Shown one piece after another: positions 1-6,369 of a DNA stretch of 18,026 nt. Below the pieces are notes generated by a model that worked only from the letters and a program-made list of their open reading frames with translations, was not told where the DNA came from and ran no database searches. Positions within the stretch are counted from its first letter, which is position 1, and each line of letters opens with the position of its first letter. Source of the DNA: JABFXX01 sp964419605. GTDB taxonomy: Bacteria > Myxococcota_A > Polyangia > Haliangiales > Haliangiaceae. The translations under genes were made by a program, and so were the position numbers. The stretch spans positions 1 to 18,026 of the forward strand of contig CAYQQM010000095.1 in NCBI GenBank assembly GCA_964419605.1. Direction: 5' to 3'.

Positions 1-1
1 C

Positions 2-259
2 TCCAACCTGATCGGCATGGGCGTGTTGCCGCTACAATTCGAGCCCGGGCAAGACGCCTTGGCGTTAGGCCTCACCGGCGACGAAATGATTGCGATCTCC
101 GGCATTGCTGGCGGCGTTTCGCCGAAGAAGAGATTGACGGTCACTGCGGGGAACAAAACGTTCACAGCGATTGCCCGGGTCGACACGCCGCAAGAATCGG
201 AATACATCGCCCACGGGGGAATCTTGCAATACGTGCTGCGCCAACGCGCCTCGGCCTAG
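2..259 (+). CDS. acnA: Aconitate hydratase, C-terminal fragment (5' end outside window)
   Basis: Aconitase interconverts citrate and isocitrate in the TCA cycle through a [4Fe-4S] cluster in the cytoplasm. Only the last 85 or so residues are present. The frame is open from base 2 and begins with SNLIGMGVLPLQF, a motif I recognise from the C-terminal swivel domain of AcnA/IRP-type aconitases. It is followed by the usual short tail (FTAIARVDTPQESEYIAHGGILQYVLRQ). The cluster cysteines and the start lie upstream of the window. The TAG stop at 257-259 overlaps by four bases the stop of the convergent minus-strand gene, so no terminator lies between them. Assignment to AcnA rather than AcnB is fairly secure from the motif; the related 2-methylcitrate dehydratase AcnD shares this fold and cannot be fully excluded from the tail alone. 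Confidence 0.9.
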   Translation, partial: SNLIGMGVLPLQFEPGQDALALGLTGDEMIAISGIAGGVSPKKRLTVTAGNKTFTAIARVDTPQESEYIAHGGILQYVLRQRASA

Positions 260-609
260 TGTCGGCGGCGTTCGCTTCGAGCCACTAATGTGCTCGCGAG
301 CTTGCCGGCGGCCTCGAGTTGGCGGATTTGGTCCCCGAGCGGCTTGACCCGCGCAAGGCTACGCTCGTCGTCGCGATAGCGATCGACAAGTTCGCCGTAG
401 AGTTCGCGCACAACATCGCCATTGGGCGGGCTGGCGATTGCCGCACGGATCACGACCATGCGCCAGCGAAGCGCAAGTTCACCTTCCAGCTCATTGGCCA
501 GTGCGTCCCCGGTTTGTCGCGCCGCCGCCACAGCAACGGGATCCGCCTCACAACTCTCGACAAGAGCTCTGAGGCGAGCGCGGCTGGAGGTCCCTACGCT
601 GGCAGGCAC
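256..609 (-). CDS. Small hypothetical protein, charged and helical
   Basis: I do not recognise this 117-residue protein. It is rich in Arg, Glu and Ala with no signal peptide or membrane segment, and reads as an all-helical cytoplasmic protein. The middle (around residues 35-75, ALANELEGELALRWRMVV and GDVVRELYGELVDRYR) and the region near residues 80-105 have amphipathic heptad-like spacing that could form a coiled coil. It ends with a basic tail (ARSERRRH). The ATG at 609 lies 42 bases after the stop of the methyltransferase gene on the same strand, so it is probably the last gene of the ridA-acs operon. Its stop overlaps the convergent aconitase stop. Low-complexity, GC-rich composition means a spurious reading frame is possible, but the opposite frames across the same bases look less protein-like. 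Confidence 0.6.
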   Translation of the reverse strand: MPASVGTSSRARLRALVESCEADPVAVAAARQTGDALANELEGELALRWRMVVIRAAIASPPNGDVVRELYGELVDRYRDDERSLARVKPLGDQIRQLEAAGKLASTLVARSERRRH

Positions 610-651
610 GGAGTCTGCAGCGTAGCACGCACGCCCGCACAGGCCGGCCCG

Positions 652-1515
652 CTACTTCACGAACTTGAGGACGAACCGGTCGCTTGTGCCGCGTTTGGGC
701 CCGGCAGCGTCGGGGGAACTGTTCCAGTCGCGCGGATCGCTGGGATTGCGCAGCACCTCGCTCTCGGCGGCAAGCGTAAATCCGGCTGCGCCGACCTCGC
801 TCTTCACCAAGCTTTCGTCGATTCGGTGCAACGTGCCTGCGTCGCGACCGCCGCTGCCCACTTGTGCGCTGCTATCAACGATCGCGTATACGCCGCCTTT
901 CTTTAGCGCAGCGTAAACTGCCTTGTTCATCGCGGCACGGTCGGCATCGGCATTCACAGCGTCGTGGTAGTTGAGCACCGTGATGACGAGATCGAGCTGC
1001 TTCGCTTCAGGAGGAAACGGCGCGTCGATGGGGCGCTCCACCACGACGACCCGCTGCATAACAGCCTTGGCGGCGCGTTCGCTCAATGGCTTGCGAGCCA
1101 GCTTGTCCATGGCTTCTTTGGTGTTTTGCGCATAGACAACGCCGCTGGATCCCGCCACGCGCGCAAGTAGCTCGGTCGTATAGCCAGTCCCGGCGAATAA
1201 CTCGCCGATCTTCATTCCTGGCGCAACGCCAAAGAAGGCCAGCACTTCGCCAGGCTTGCGCCCGGCATCGAGGCGGCGATCCTCTTCACTGCGATCGGGC
1301 GCAGCGATTGCTGCCTTGATCGAATCGGGCACCGCGCCAGATGGATGATATGGAGCAATCGGCTGCGACGAAATGGGCTTCGAGGCACTAGCGATCGCCG
1401 CGGATCCAGCCGACCCCGAAACGACCGTAGGAGGAGGCTCTTTCGCCTCCTCCGGCCTTGATTGGTTGCACCCAGCGAGGAGTGCCACGATGACAGCGAT
1501 TGATTTCATATTCAT
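652..1515 (-). CDS. Predicted lipoprotein class I SAM-dependent methyltransferase
   Basis: The core is a Rossmann-fold methyltransferase: residues about 80-105 (RSEEDRRLDAGRKPGEVLAF) followed by motif I, GELFAGTGYTTELLARV, which binds S-adenosylmethionine. A later strand (LDLVITVLNYHD) resembles motif IV and GGVYAIVDSS resembles the post-II strand. This layout matches what I know as the COG4798-type predicted methyltransferases, whose substrate is unknown. The N-terminus is a short hydrophobic stretch ending in a lipobox (ALLAGC), followed by about 50 Pro/Ser/Ala-rich linker residues, which predicts a lipid-anchored envelope protein. Two starts are possible: ATG 1515 sits only three bases after AAAGG, whereas ATG 1509 (MKSIAV) has the better 8-9 base spacing but leaves only 13 residues before the Cys. 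Located 23 bases after acs, it is probably cotranscribed. Fold is secure; export and activity are inferred. Confidence 0.85.
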   Translation of the reverse strand: MNMKSIAVIVALLAGCNQSRPEEAKEPPPTVVSGSAGSAAIASASKPISSQPIAPYHPSGAVPDSIKAAIAAPDRSEEDRRLDAGRKPGEVLAFFGVAPGMKIGELFAGTGYTTELLARVAGSSGVVYAQNTKEAMDKLARKPLSERAAKAVMQRVVVVERPIDAPFPPEAKQLDLVITVLNYHDAVNADADRAAMNKAVYAALKKGGVYAIVDSSAQVGSGGRDAGTLHRIDESLVKSEVGAAGFTLAAESEVLRNPSDPRDWNSSPDAAGPKRGTSDRFVLKFVK

Positions 1516-1538
1516 GTCCTTTGTGGGCGTGTGATTGG

Positions 1539-3515
1539 CTATTCGTCCTGCGCGAAGCTCTGAGCCAACTTTTCCAGCACTCCCTGATCCTCGAGCGTGG
1601 TGGTATCGCCGCGCGCCGCCGAACCCGATGCGACCTCGCGCAACAAACGCCGCATGATTTTTCCCGATCGAGTCTTAGGCAGGTTATCGGCAAATCGAAT
1701 CTCTTCCGGCCGCGCCAACGCGCCGATCTGGGTCACGACATGATCTCTCAACGCCTTTGCCAGAGCGTCGTCGGCAGCGATCCCTTGAAGCGGTGTGACA
1801 AACGCGACGATCGCCTGCCCTTTCAAGTCATCGGGCCGTCCAACCACCGCAGCTTCGGCGACGTTAGGATGCGAAACCAGGGCGCTTTCAACCTCCATGG
1901 TTGAAAGCCGGTGCCCCGCCACGTTGATGACGTCGTCGACGCGGCCCATGACCCAAAAATATCCGTCGTTATCTTTGCGAGCGCCATCGCCCGCGAAATA
2001 GCAGTTTCTCACTTCGCCGAAATAGGTTTGCGAAAACCGCGGATGATCGCCGTAAATAGTGCGCAACATGCCCGGCCACGGCCTCTCGACGACCAAAAAA
2101 CCGCCTTCGTTTGCATGGCATGGAGTGCCGTCCTTCCGCACGACGCTCGCCGCAATGCCAGGGAGTGGACGCGTCGCCGATCCGGGCTTGGTTGCGATCG
2201 CGCCGGGGACGGGAGAAATCATAATTCCGCCCGTTTCGGTCTGCCACCACGTATCGACGATGGGGCAGCGATTGCCTCCGATCTGCTCCCGGTACCACAT
2301 CCACGCCTCCGGATTGATCGGCTCGCCAACCGTGCCGAGTAGCCGCAGCGAGGAAAGGTCGTGCTTGCCCGGCCAGTGGTCACCCCAGCGCATGAAAGCG
2401 CGAATCGCTGTAGGCGCGGTGTAAAATACACTGACGCCCCAGCTCGCGATCAAACGCCAAAACCGATCAGGCTCGGGGAAATTCGGGGCCCCCTCATACA
2501 TTGCCACGGTGGCACCATTGGCCAATGGGCCGTACACAACGTAGCTGTGGCCCGTGACCCAGCCAATGTCCGCCGTACACCAAAAAATGTCGTCGTCCTT
2601 CAGGTCGAACACGAGTTTCGCCGTGTAGGCCGCGTACGTCAGGTATCCCCCAGTTGTATGCAAGATTCCCTTCGGCTTGCCAGTGGTTCCACTGGTATAC
2701 AGCGCGAATAAGGGGTGCTCGCTGTCGAACGATAGCGCTCGATGGTGCGGCGACGCCGTGTCGACAACCTCGTGCCACCACGCATCGCGGGCGTGTGTGG
2801 CCACAGGGTTGCCACACCGTTTGACCACAAGCACCCGCTTGACGGTTGGGCTTGATTCGACCGCCTTATCGACGTTGGCCTTGAGCTGCACGATCTCGCC
2901 GCGCCGCCACCCGCCGTCGGCCGTAATTACGAGCTTCGCTTTACAATCGGCGATGCGGTCGGCAAGCGCTTCGGCCGCAAATCCGCCGAATACCACGGTA
3001 TGTGGCGCGCCAATGCGGGCGCACGCGAGCATCGCGATGACCGCTTCGGGAATCATCGGCATGTAGATCGCAACGAAATCGCCCGCCGAAATTCCCAAGG
3101 TGGTTAACGCATTGGCCGCCCTGCAAACATCGCGGTGCAGTTGGCCGTACGTGATGACTCGCGTGTCTCCCGGCTCGCCTTCCCACATGAGCGCCGCTTT
3201 GTTCTTGCGCCAGCCCATCGCATGCCGATCGAGGCAGTTCACAGCGGCATTCAGTTCTCCGCCCGCGAACCAGGTTGCGTCGGGCAACTTCCAGTCGAGT
3301 ACGCGGTGCCACGGCGTGGCCCATTCCAACTCGCTGGCCCGTTCCGCCCAAAATCCCTCGGGGTCCACCTGAGCCCGCTGGCACAGGCGGTCGTACTCCT
3401 CGAGGCTCTTGACGTGTGCCATCGCGGCAAAGTCAGCCGGCGGCGGGAAGCTGCGATTTTCGCTGAGGTGCGATTCAATGGTCTCAGGGGAGCCGGGAGG
3501 ATGGGCGTTTGACAT
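1539..3515 (-). CDS. acs: Acetyl-CoA synthetase (acetate--CoA ligase, AMP-forming)
   Basis: Converts acetate, ATP and CoA to acetyl-CoA, AMP and PPi via acetyl-adenylate in the cytoplasm. The protein has 658 residues, close to the 650 or so usual for Acs. An N-terminal ACS cap (about 30-90) is followed by the adenylation domain with the P-loop-like motif YTSGTTGKPKG at 273-283 and the acetate-pocket motif DTWWQTETGG at 421-430. The conserved Trp that limits the pocket to short acyl groups favours acetate over longer substrates. The mobile C-terminal domain carries GHRLSTMEVE (534-543) and PKTRSGKI (613-620). In that motif Lys619 is the position acetylated by Pat-type enzymes and deacetylated by CobB in other bacteria, so post-translational control is likely. 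All key residues are present. The start has a strong ribosome site. It follows ridA closely and precedes the methyltransferase gene. Confidence 0.97.
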   Translation of the reverse strand: MSNAHPPGSPETIESHLSENRSFPPPADFAAMAHVKSLEEYDRLCQRAQVDPEGFWAERASELEWATPWHRVLDWKLPDATWFAGGELNAAVNCLDRHAMGWRKNKAALMWEGEPGDTRVITYGQLHRDVCRAANALTTLGISAGDFVAIYMPMIPEAVIAMLACARIGAPHTVVFGGFAAEALADRIADCKAKLVITADGGWRRGEIVQLKANVDKAVESSPTVKRVLVVKRCGNPVATHARDAWWHEVVDTASPHHRALSFDSEHPLFALYTSGTTGKPKGILHTTGGYLTYAAYTAKLVFDLKDDDIFWCTADIGWVTGHSYVVYGPLANGATVAMYEGAPNFPEPDRFWRLIASWGVSVFYTAPTAIRAFMRWGDHWPGKHDLSSLRLLGTVGEPINPEAWMWYREQIGGNRCPIVDTWWQTETGGIMISPVPGAIATKPGSATRPLPGIAASVVRKDGTPCHANEGGFLVVERPWPGMLRTIYGDHPRFSQTYFGEVRNCYFAGDGARKDNDGYFWVMGRVDDVINVAGHRLSTMEVESALVSHPNVAEAAVVGRPDDLKGQAIVAFVTPLQGIAADDALAKALRDHVVTQIGALARPEEIRFADNLPKTRSGKIMRRLLREVASGSAARGDTTTLEDQGVLEKLAQSFAQDE

Positions 3516-3522
3516 GGGTCAT

Positions 3523-3530
3523 ACTCCTTT
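3523..3530 (-). promoter_or_regulatory. Strong Shine-Dalgarno site of acs, overlapping the ridA stop
   Basis: On the minus strand AAAGGAGT lies seven bases before the ATG at 3515, near-perfect complementarity to the 16S rRNA 3' end. Its first two bases are part of the TAA stop of ridA (3529-3531), so ribosomes ending ridA finish on the acs ribosome site. This supports cotranscription and fixes the acs start. Confidence 0.7.
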
Positions 3531-3906
3531 ACACGATGGCGACCGCATCGATCTCGACTTTTGCGTCGCGCGGTAAACGCGCAGCCTGCACGGTCGCACG
3601 GGCGGGTGGTTTCGCCGAAAACCGTTCGCCATACACTGCATTGACCGTGGCAAAGTCGTCCATATTGGCGAGGTAGATCGTCGTTTTTACAATATCGGCG
3701 AATTGAGCACCCTCAGCTTCGAGTACGGCGCCTAGGTTGTCTAGGCAGCGCCGCGTCTGGGCCGCGACGTCGCCCTCGATTAGTGCCCCAGTGTCGGGGT
3801 CGATCGCGATCTGGCCGCTGCAAAAAATCATGCGCCGGTCGCCTACCTGTGTGCTGGTTGCCGGCGAGTACGGCCCGATCGCTGAAGGTGCCTTGCTCTG
3901 CTGCAT
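3529..3906 (-). CDS. ridA: RidA/YjgF family enamine/imine deaminase
   Basis: RidA-family proteins are small cytoplasmic trimers that hydrolyse reactive enamines and imines such as 2-aminoacrylate made by PLP enzymes, protecting other enzymes. The 125-residue length is typical. Diagnostic features are AIGPYSPA near the N-terminus, the central SGQIAIDPDTG, and the C-terminal signature ARATVQAARLPRDAKVEID. In that signature Arg103 and Glu118 correspond to the catalytic Arg105 and Glu120 of the E. coli enzyme, so deaminase activity is likely. The ATG at 3906 follows GAGG closely and an AGGA a little further upstream. It is the first gene of the minus-strand run to acs and beyond, and is divergent from the tRNA. 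The family is broad; strict RidA versus a Rid subgroup cannot be settled by eye, but the catalytic Arg favours RidA. Confidence 0.93.
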   Translation of the reverse strand: MQQSKAPSAIGPYSPATSTQVGDRRMIFCSGQIAIDPDTGALIEGDVAAQTRRCLDNLGAVLEAEGAQFADIVKTTIYLANMDDFATVNAVYGERFSAKPPARATVQAARLPRDAKVEIDAVAIV

Positions 3907-3924
3907 CCTCTGGTCCTACACCAA

Positions 3925-3954
3925 TTGACACCTGCCTGGCCGCGTTGCTACACA
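3925..3954 (+). promoter_or_regulatory. Probable sigma-70 promoter of the tRNA-Val gene
   Basis: A perfect TTGACA is at 3925-3930, followed after 18 bases by TACACA (3949-3954), a poor -10 match (three of six). The predicted start falls about five bases before the mature tRNA 5' end, a short leader. The -35 box is convincing; the -10 is tentative. Confidence 0.45.
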
Positions 3955-3965
3955 GCTATCGACCA

Positions 3966-4040
3966 GGGCGCTTAACTCAGCGGGAGAGTGGTTCCTTCAC
4001 ACGGAACAAGTCGCAGGTTCAATCCCTGCAGCGCCCACCA
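3966..4040 (+). tRNA. tRNA-Val, anticodon CAC, CCA encoded
   Basis: A complete cloverleaf of 75 bases including the encoded CCA. The acceptor stem GGGCGCT pairs perfectly with AGCGCCC. The D stem is ACTC/GAGT around loop AGCGGGA, and the anticodon stem GTTCC/GGAAC encloses loop TTCACAC with anticodon CAC at 3998-4000. A five-base variable loop (AAGTC) follows, then T stem GCAGG/CCTGC with TTCAATC, discriminator A and CCA. CAC reads the valine codon GUG, which is frequent in GC-rich genomes. It stands alone between ridA (divergent) and a truncated acetyltransferase. No U-run terminator is visible immediately downstream. tRNA 3' ends are common integration sites for mobile elements, relevant to the broken neighbour. 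Confidence 0.96.
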
Positions 4041-4682
4041 CCTATCTGTGATTGTTGACTGCAGAGGCGACCGGTGCGGTGCGCGGGTCCTTGAACTCGT
4101 GGGAGCACGCATGGCTGGTCGCTCAAACCGGCGCGACGCCACATTCCGGGCGTCGCACTTCCACTCGGCGCGCTGGTAACCGAGCTGAAACACGTGCGCC
4201 AGCAGCAGGAGGGTCGCCTCGCGTGACGCCCCTGTGCCCTGCGCAATCGGACCATACCAGATGCTGCCTAGCTCAATTTTTAAGTGCGCCGGATGGTTGG
4301 CGATCAAGTTCGCGACCCCTACCGGAACTGCCGTGGCGCGATCGCGCACAACAAACGGGCGCCCGTCGTCTGCATGAACTTGTGCGGACAGCCAAGCTCC
4401 AAGCGACGCGGGATCGGAAAACGGGCCTCCCGACATGTAGCGCCAAATCCGGGCCTCCGGATCATAGGCCTCGATGCGACGACCGTCGAGCTCGAATGCA
4501 GTTCCGCATGAAACCGCGTAGAGCGGGTCGACATCGCGCGCAAGGTCAAGCGGCAGAAGCTCGACGTGCGGGCCGCGCAGTTCGACAGCTTCGGGCTTCC
4601 GCGGCAACAAAGCGCGTCGCGCCAAAACAACGTCGGGCAACGGTGAAACGGGCGGCGGCAACGACGTGGGCATTGGCGCCAT
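3972..4682 (-). pseudogene. Truncated GNAT-family (RimJ/RimL-like) N-acetyltransferase
   Basis: The N-terminal two thirds is a good GNAT domain of the RimJ/RimL-like type that acetylates an amine using acetyl-CoA. It runs from VELRGPHVELLPLDLARDVD through PVGVANLIANHPAHLKIELG and IWYGPIAQGTGASREATLLL to AEWKCDARNVASRR. In intact homologues this last motif is followed by an (A)AERLGF-type segment and roughly 50-60 further residues. Here recognisable homology stops at about base 4129. The frame then runs through unrelated sequence and ends at a TAA (3972-3974) inside the antisense of tRNA-Val, which is not a plausible native C-terminus. I could not find the missing C-terminus in the other two minus-strand frames, so a deletion or rearrangement fits better than a simple frameshift. 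The start is taken at ATG 4682 or 4673; an upstream ATG at 4739 would place the dispersed repeat inside the gene. Confidence 0.7.
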
Positions 4683-4700
4683 TGTGCCGGAACTGCGCGA

Positions 4701-4747
4701 TCGATCCACCTCCGCATTCCCCCTGCGGGAGTGCTGCACACCCCGGC
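4701..4747 (+). repeat. Palindromic dispersed repeat, copy 1
   Basis: This 47-bp segment matches 16026-16072 in the same orientation at 41 of 47 positions. Its core is an 8-bp stem, GCATTCCC (4714-4721) with GGGAGTGC (4727-4734), around loop CCTGC. The one stem difference from copy 2 becomes a G-U wobble in RNA, so the hairpin is preserved. It lies between a basic-protein gene and the truncated acetyltransferase. REP-like or small non-autonomous element is the likely class; no transposase is in the window. Confidence 0.75.
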
Positions 4748-4800
4748 GACCCTGGCGACCCTGGGAAGTCCCTGACGAGGGAGAAGTCCCTGACGAGGGG
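4745..4800 (+). repeat. Two adjoining short tandem repeats
   Basis: GGCGACCCT occurs twice in tandem at 4745-4762. An 18-bp unit, GAAGTCCCTGACGAGGGA, then occurs twice at 4765-4782 and 4783-4800 with only the last base differing. Each 18-bp unit contains a TCCCT-GACG-AGGGA hairpin. The block abuts the palindromic repeat and fills most of the gap between two minus-strand genes. It could act as a weak transcription barrier, but no U-run follows. Confidence 0.8.
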
Positions 4801-4832
4801 CGGAGCCAGGACTATCGATGGCGGAACCGGCG

Positions 4833-5261
4833 CTACGACCGAGCGCGTTTGGCGGACTGTGCCAAATCGAGCAAGTGCGGCAGCGATAGGGTGTCGAGCT
4901 TGGTCAGAAAGGCTGAATCCTTGGACTTCTTCCGATCGCTGCCAATCTTGGCGATCAGTTTTGCTCGGTCGCCAAACGTGGCAGCAACGGTTTGCACGAC
5001 GCGCTGCAGGCGCAGCAATTGGCTATTCGAGGCGGTGCGAAGCCGATTGACAATCGCCGCTGTGTCCTGATCCGGCTTCGCCAACGCCGGCGCCAACGAC
5101 TTCGCGAGCTCCTCCTTTGAGGAGTGTTTCGCAAGCAGGCGGGCGCGAGGATGGCGTTCGGCCGACTTCCCCTTCGGCGCCGCGGACTTGACCACCTTCT
5201 CGGCATCGGTCTTTGCCTTCTTGGGGGAACTGGATTTCTTCTCTGTGCTTTTGGTGGCCAT
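4833..5261 (-). CDS. Lysine/alanine-rich basic protein of unknown function
   Basis: I do not recognise this 142-residue protein. Residues 1-60 are dominated by Lys, Ser, Ala and Pro (MATKSTEKKSSSPKKAKTDA, then AAPKGKSAERHPRARLLAKH), resembling the disordered histone H1-like tails of some bacterial DNA-binding proteins. The rest is predicted helical: KEELAKSLAPAL, NSQLLRLQRVVQTVAATFGD and the C-terminal LDTLSLPHLLDLAQSAKRARS. No signal peptide or membrane segment is visible. The start is supported by AAGG seven bases upstream of ATG 5261. It begins 10 bases after the stop of the lipoprotein gene, so it is likely the third gene of that operon. Nucleic-acid binding is only suggested by composition. 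The downstream end meets the tandem-repeat block. Confidence 0.8.
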   Translation of the reverse strand: MATKSTEKKSSSPKKAKTDAEKVVKSAAPKGKSAERHPRARLLAKHSSKEELAKSLAPALAKPDQDTAAIVNRLRTASNSQLLRLQRVVQTVAATFGDRAKLIAKIGSDRKKSKDSAFLTKLDTLSLPHLLDLAQSAKRARS

Positions 5262-5271
5262 TGGTTACCTT

Positions 5272-6369
5272 CTACGACCCCGCTGATCCGGATCCGGATG
5301 TTGGTGTTTGGGGCGGCGAAATTTGCGCCGAGCCGCCGCCGCCGTCAAGCGCCGAAATCAGCTGATTGACCTCTTCGGCGCCGAGCTTGGCCGCAAACCG
5401 CACGGTCGTGCACTCCGACGGCCCTACGGGACAAGCCGCGGAGATCTGAACCTTGCTGACGATCGAACCCAACGATTTGGCCTGGGCAGCCATTCCGAGG
5501 GCGGATAATTGAATTTTTGCGAATGATTCTAGTGCCTTGGAATCCGATCCGGAGGCCATTACCGCACCGAGTTCAGCGGCCGCCCCGCCACCCGTAGGAT
5601 CGAATGAAGCAAAAAATGCCCGCGGACCACTGCTCAGGCTACCCGCCATGACCTTTATGAGGCCGTCCCGTACCCGAACATCTACCTTACCCACAGCCCA
5701 CATCGGCGCTCGCTGGTTGGCCAGGCCGATCCACTGGGCCATGTCGGGATGATCCAGGATTTTTTTTCCGGCTCCGACTGCCTCGACAACAAACGACTCA
5801 GTCGCGCCTAAAATCACGGTGTCTGCGCGCCCAAAGGCAAAATACATGACGCGATTGCCTTGCTTGGCCTCGTACAGCGTCTTATTGGGAGCGATCGGCT
5901 TCGCGGTCAGTGAGCCGCCGCCCTTCCCGACCATCGCGCGAACGCAGGCGGCAAATTCGGTCTCGACAAAGCGACCCGAAGCCACAACCAGCACCGGACC
6001 GGTGCCAGGCTGAGGCTGCGCGTGCGGTCCAATGGCGAGGCTGACATGACTCAACTGTTTCGCGTCGAGCTTGCACCGGTCGCGCAGCTCTGCCCACCGC
6101 GCAGCAAGTGCCGGATCGCGGGCTAATAGCTGTTCAAACGCCCTCGTTACCAGCGGGGCGTTCATGATGCGCCGAAGGTCCGCAACGATCACGACTTCGG
6201 CGGAAGCTGGCACCGCTGCAAGTCCAGAAACCTCAGGCGCGACCCTAGTCTTCGACGACTCGTTGGAGCACGCTACACTCGCAAGACCACACGCAGCGCC
6301 GATGATCAACGCCGAAATCGGGACACCCGAGCGACTCGCGCCCACCCTATTCCGCGACGAGAACAGCAC
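5272..6369 (-). CDS. Hypothetical lipoprotein, likely paralogue of its upstream neighbour
   Basis: 365 residues with an N-terminal signal: basic residues, a hydrophobic stretch (ISALIIGAACGL) and ASVAC as a probable lipobox with Cys near residue 34, so a lipid-anchored periplasmic protein is predicted. The mature part begins GLAAVPASAEVVIVADLRRIMNAPLV, an arrangement echoed in the upstream lipoprotein (LALLPADSEVVLGFNFAQL). It also has CKLDAKQLSHVSLAIG, PVLVVASGRF, MYFAFGRADTVILGATESFV and APMWAVGKVD, each with a counterpart in similar order in the neighbour. A Cys pair (SAACPVGPSEC) near the end suggests a disulphide. The C-terminus is a low-complexity Gly/Ser/Pro tail. The start is GTG at 6369, sharing one base with the TAG stop of the upstream gene. 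I know no function for this family. Confidence 0.85.
   Translation of the reverse strand: MLFSSRNRVGASRSGVPISALIIGAACGLASVACSNESSKTRVAPEVSGLAAVPASAEVVIVADLRRIMNAPLVTRAFEQLLARDPALAARWAELRDRCKLDAKQLSHVSLAIGPHAQPQPGTGPVLVVASGRFVETEFAACVRAMVGKGGGSLTAKPIAPNKTLYEAKQGNRVMYFAFGRADTVILGATESFVVEAVGAGKKILDHPDMAQWIGLANQRAPMWAVGKVDVRVRDGLIKVMAGSLSSGPRAFFASFDPTGGGAAAELGAVMASGSDSKALESFAKIQLSALGMAAQAKSLGSIVSKVQISAACPVGPSECTTVRFAAKLGAEEVNQLISALDGGGGSAQISPPQTPTSGSGSAGS

Noticed and set aside
319..906. 195-codon + strand frame
   Set aside because: Antisense to the small hypothetical and the methyltransferase genes; no recognisable domain, and the minus-strand genes have motif support.
3975..3984. CTCAGCGGGA shared between the tRNA-Val D arm and palindrome copy 2
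   Set aside because: The match is only 10 bases, is interrupted on both sides, is not retained in copy 1 and is explained by conserved tRNA D-arm sequence; most likely chance.
4052..5050. Long + strand reading frame of 332 codons
   Set aside because: It runs antisense to the acetyltransferase remnant and the basic protein and crosses the tandem repeats. Its composition is Arg/Ala-rich low complexity with no recognisable domain, typical of a GC-driven shadow.
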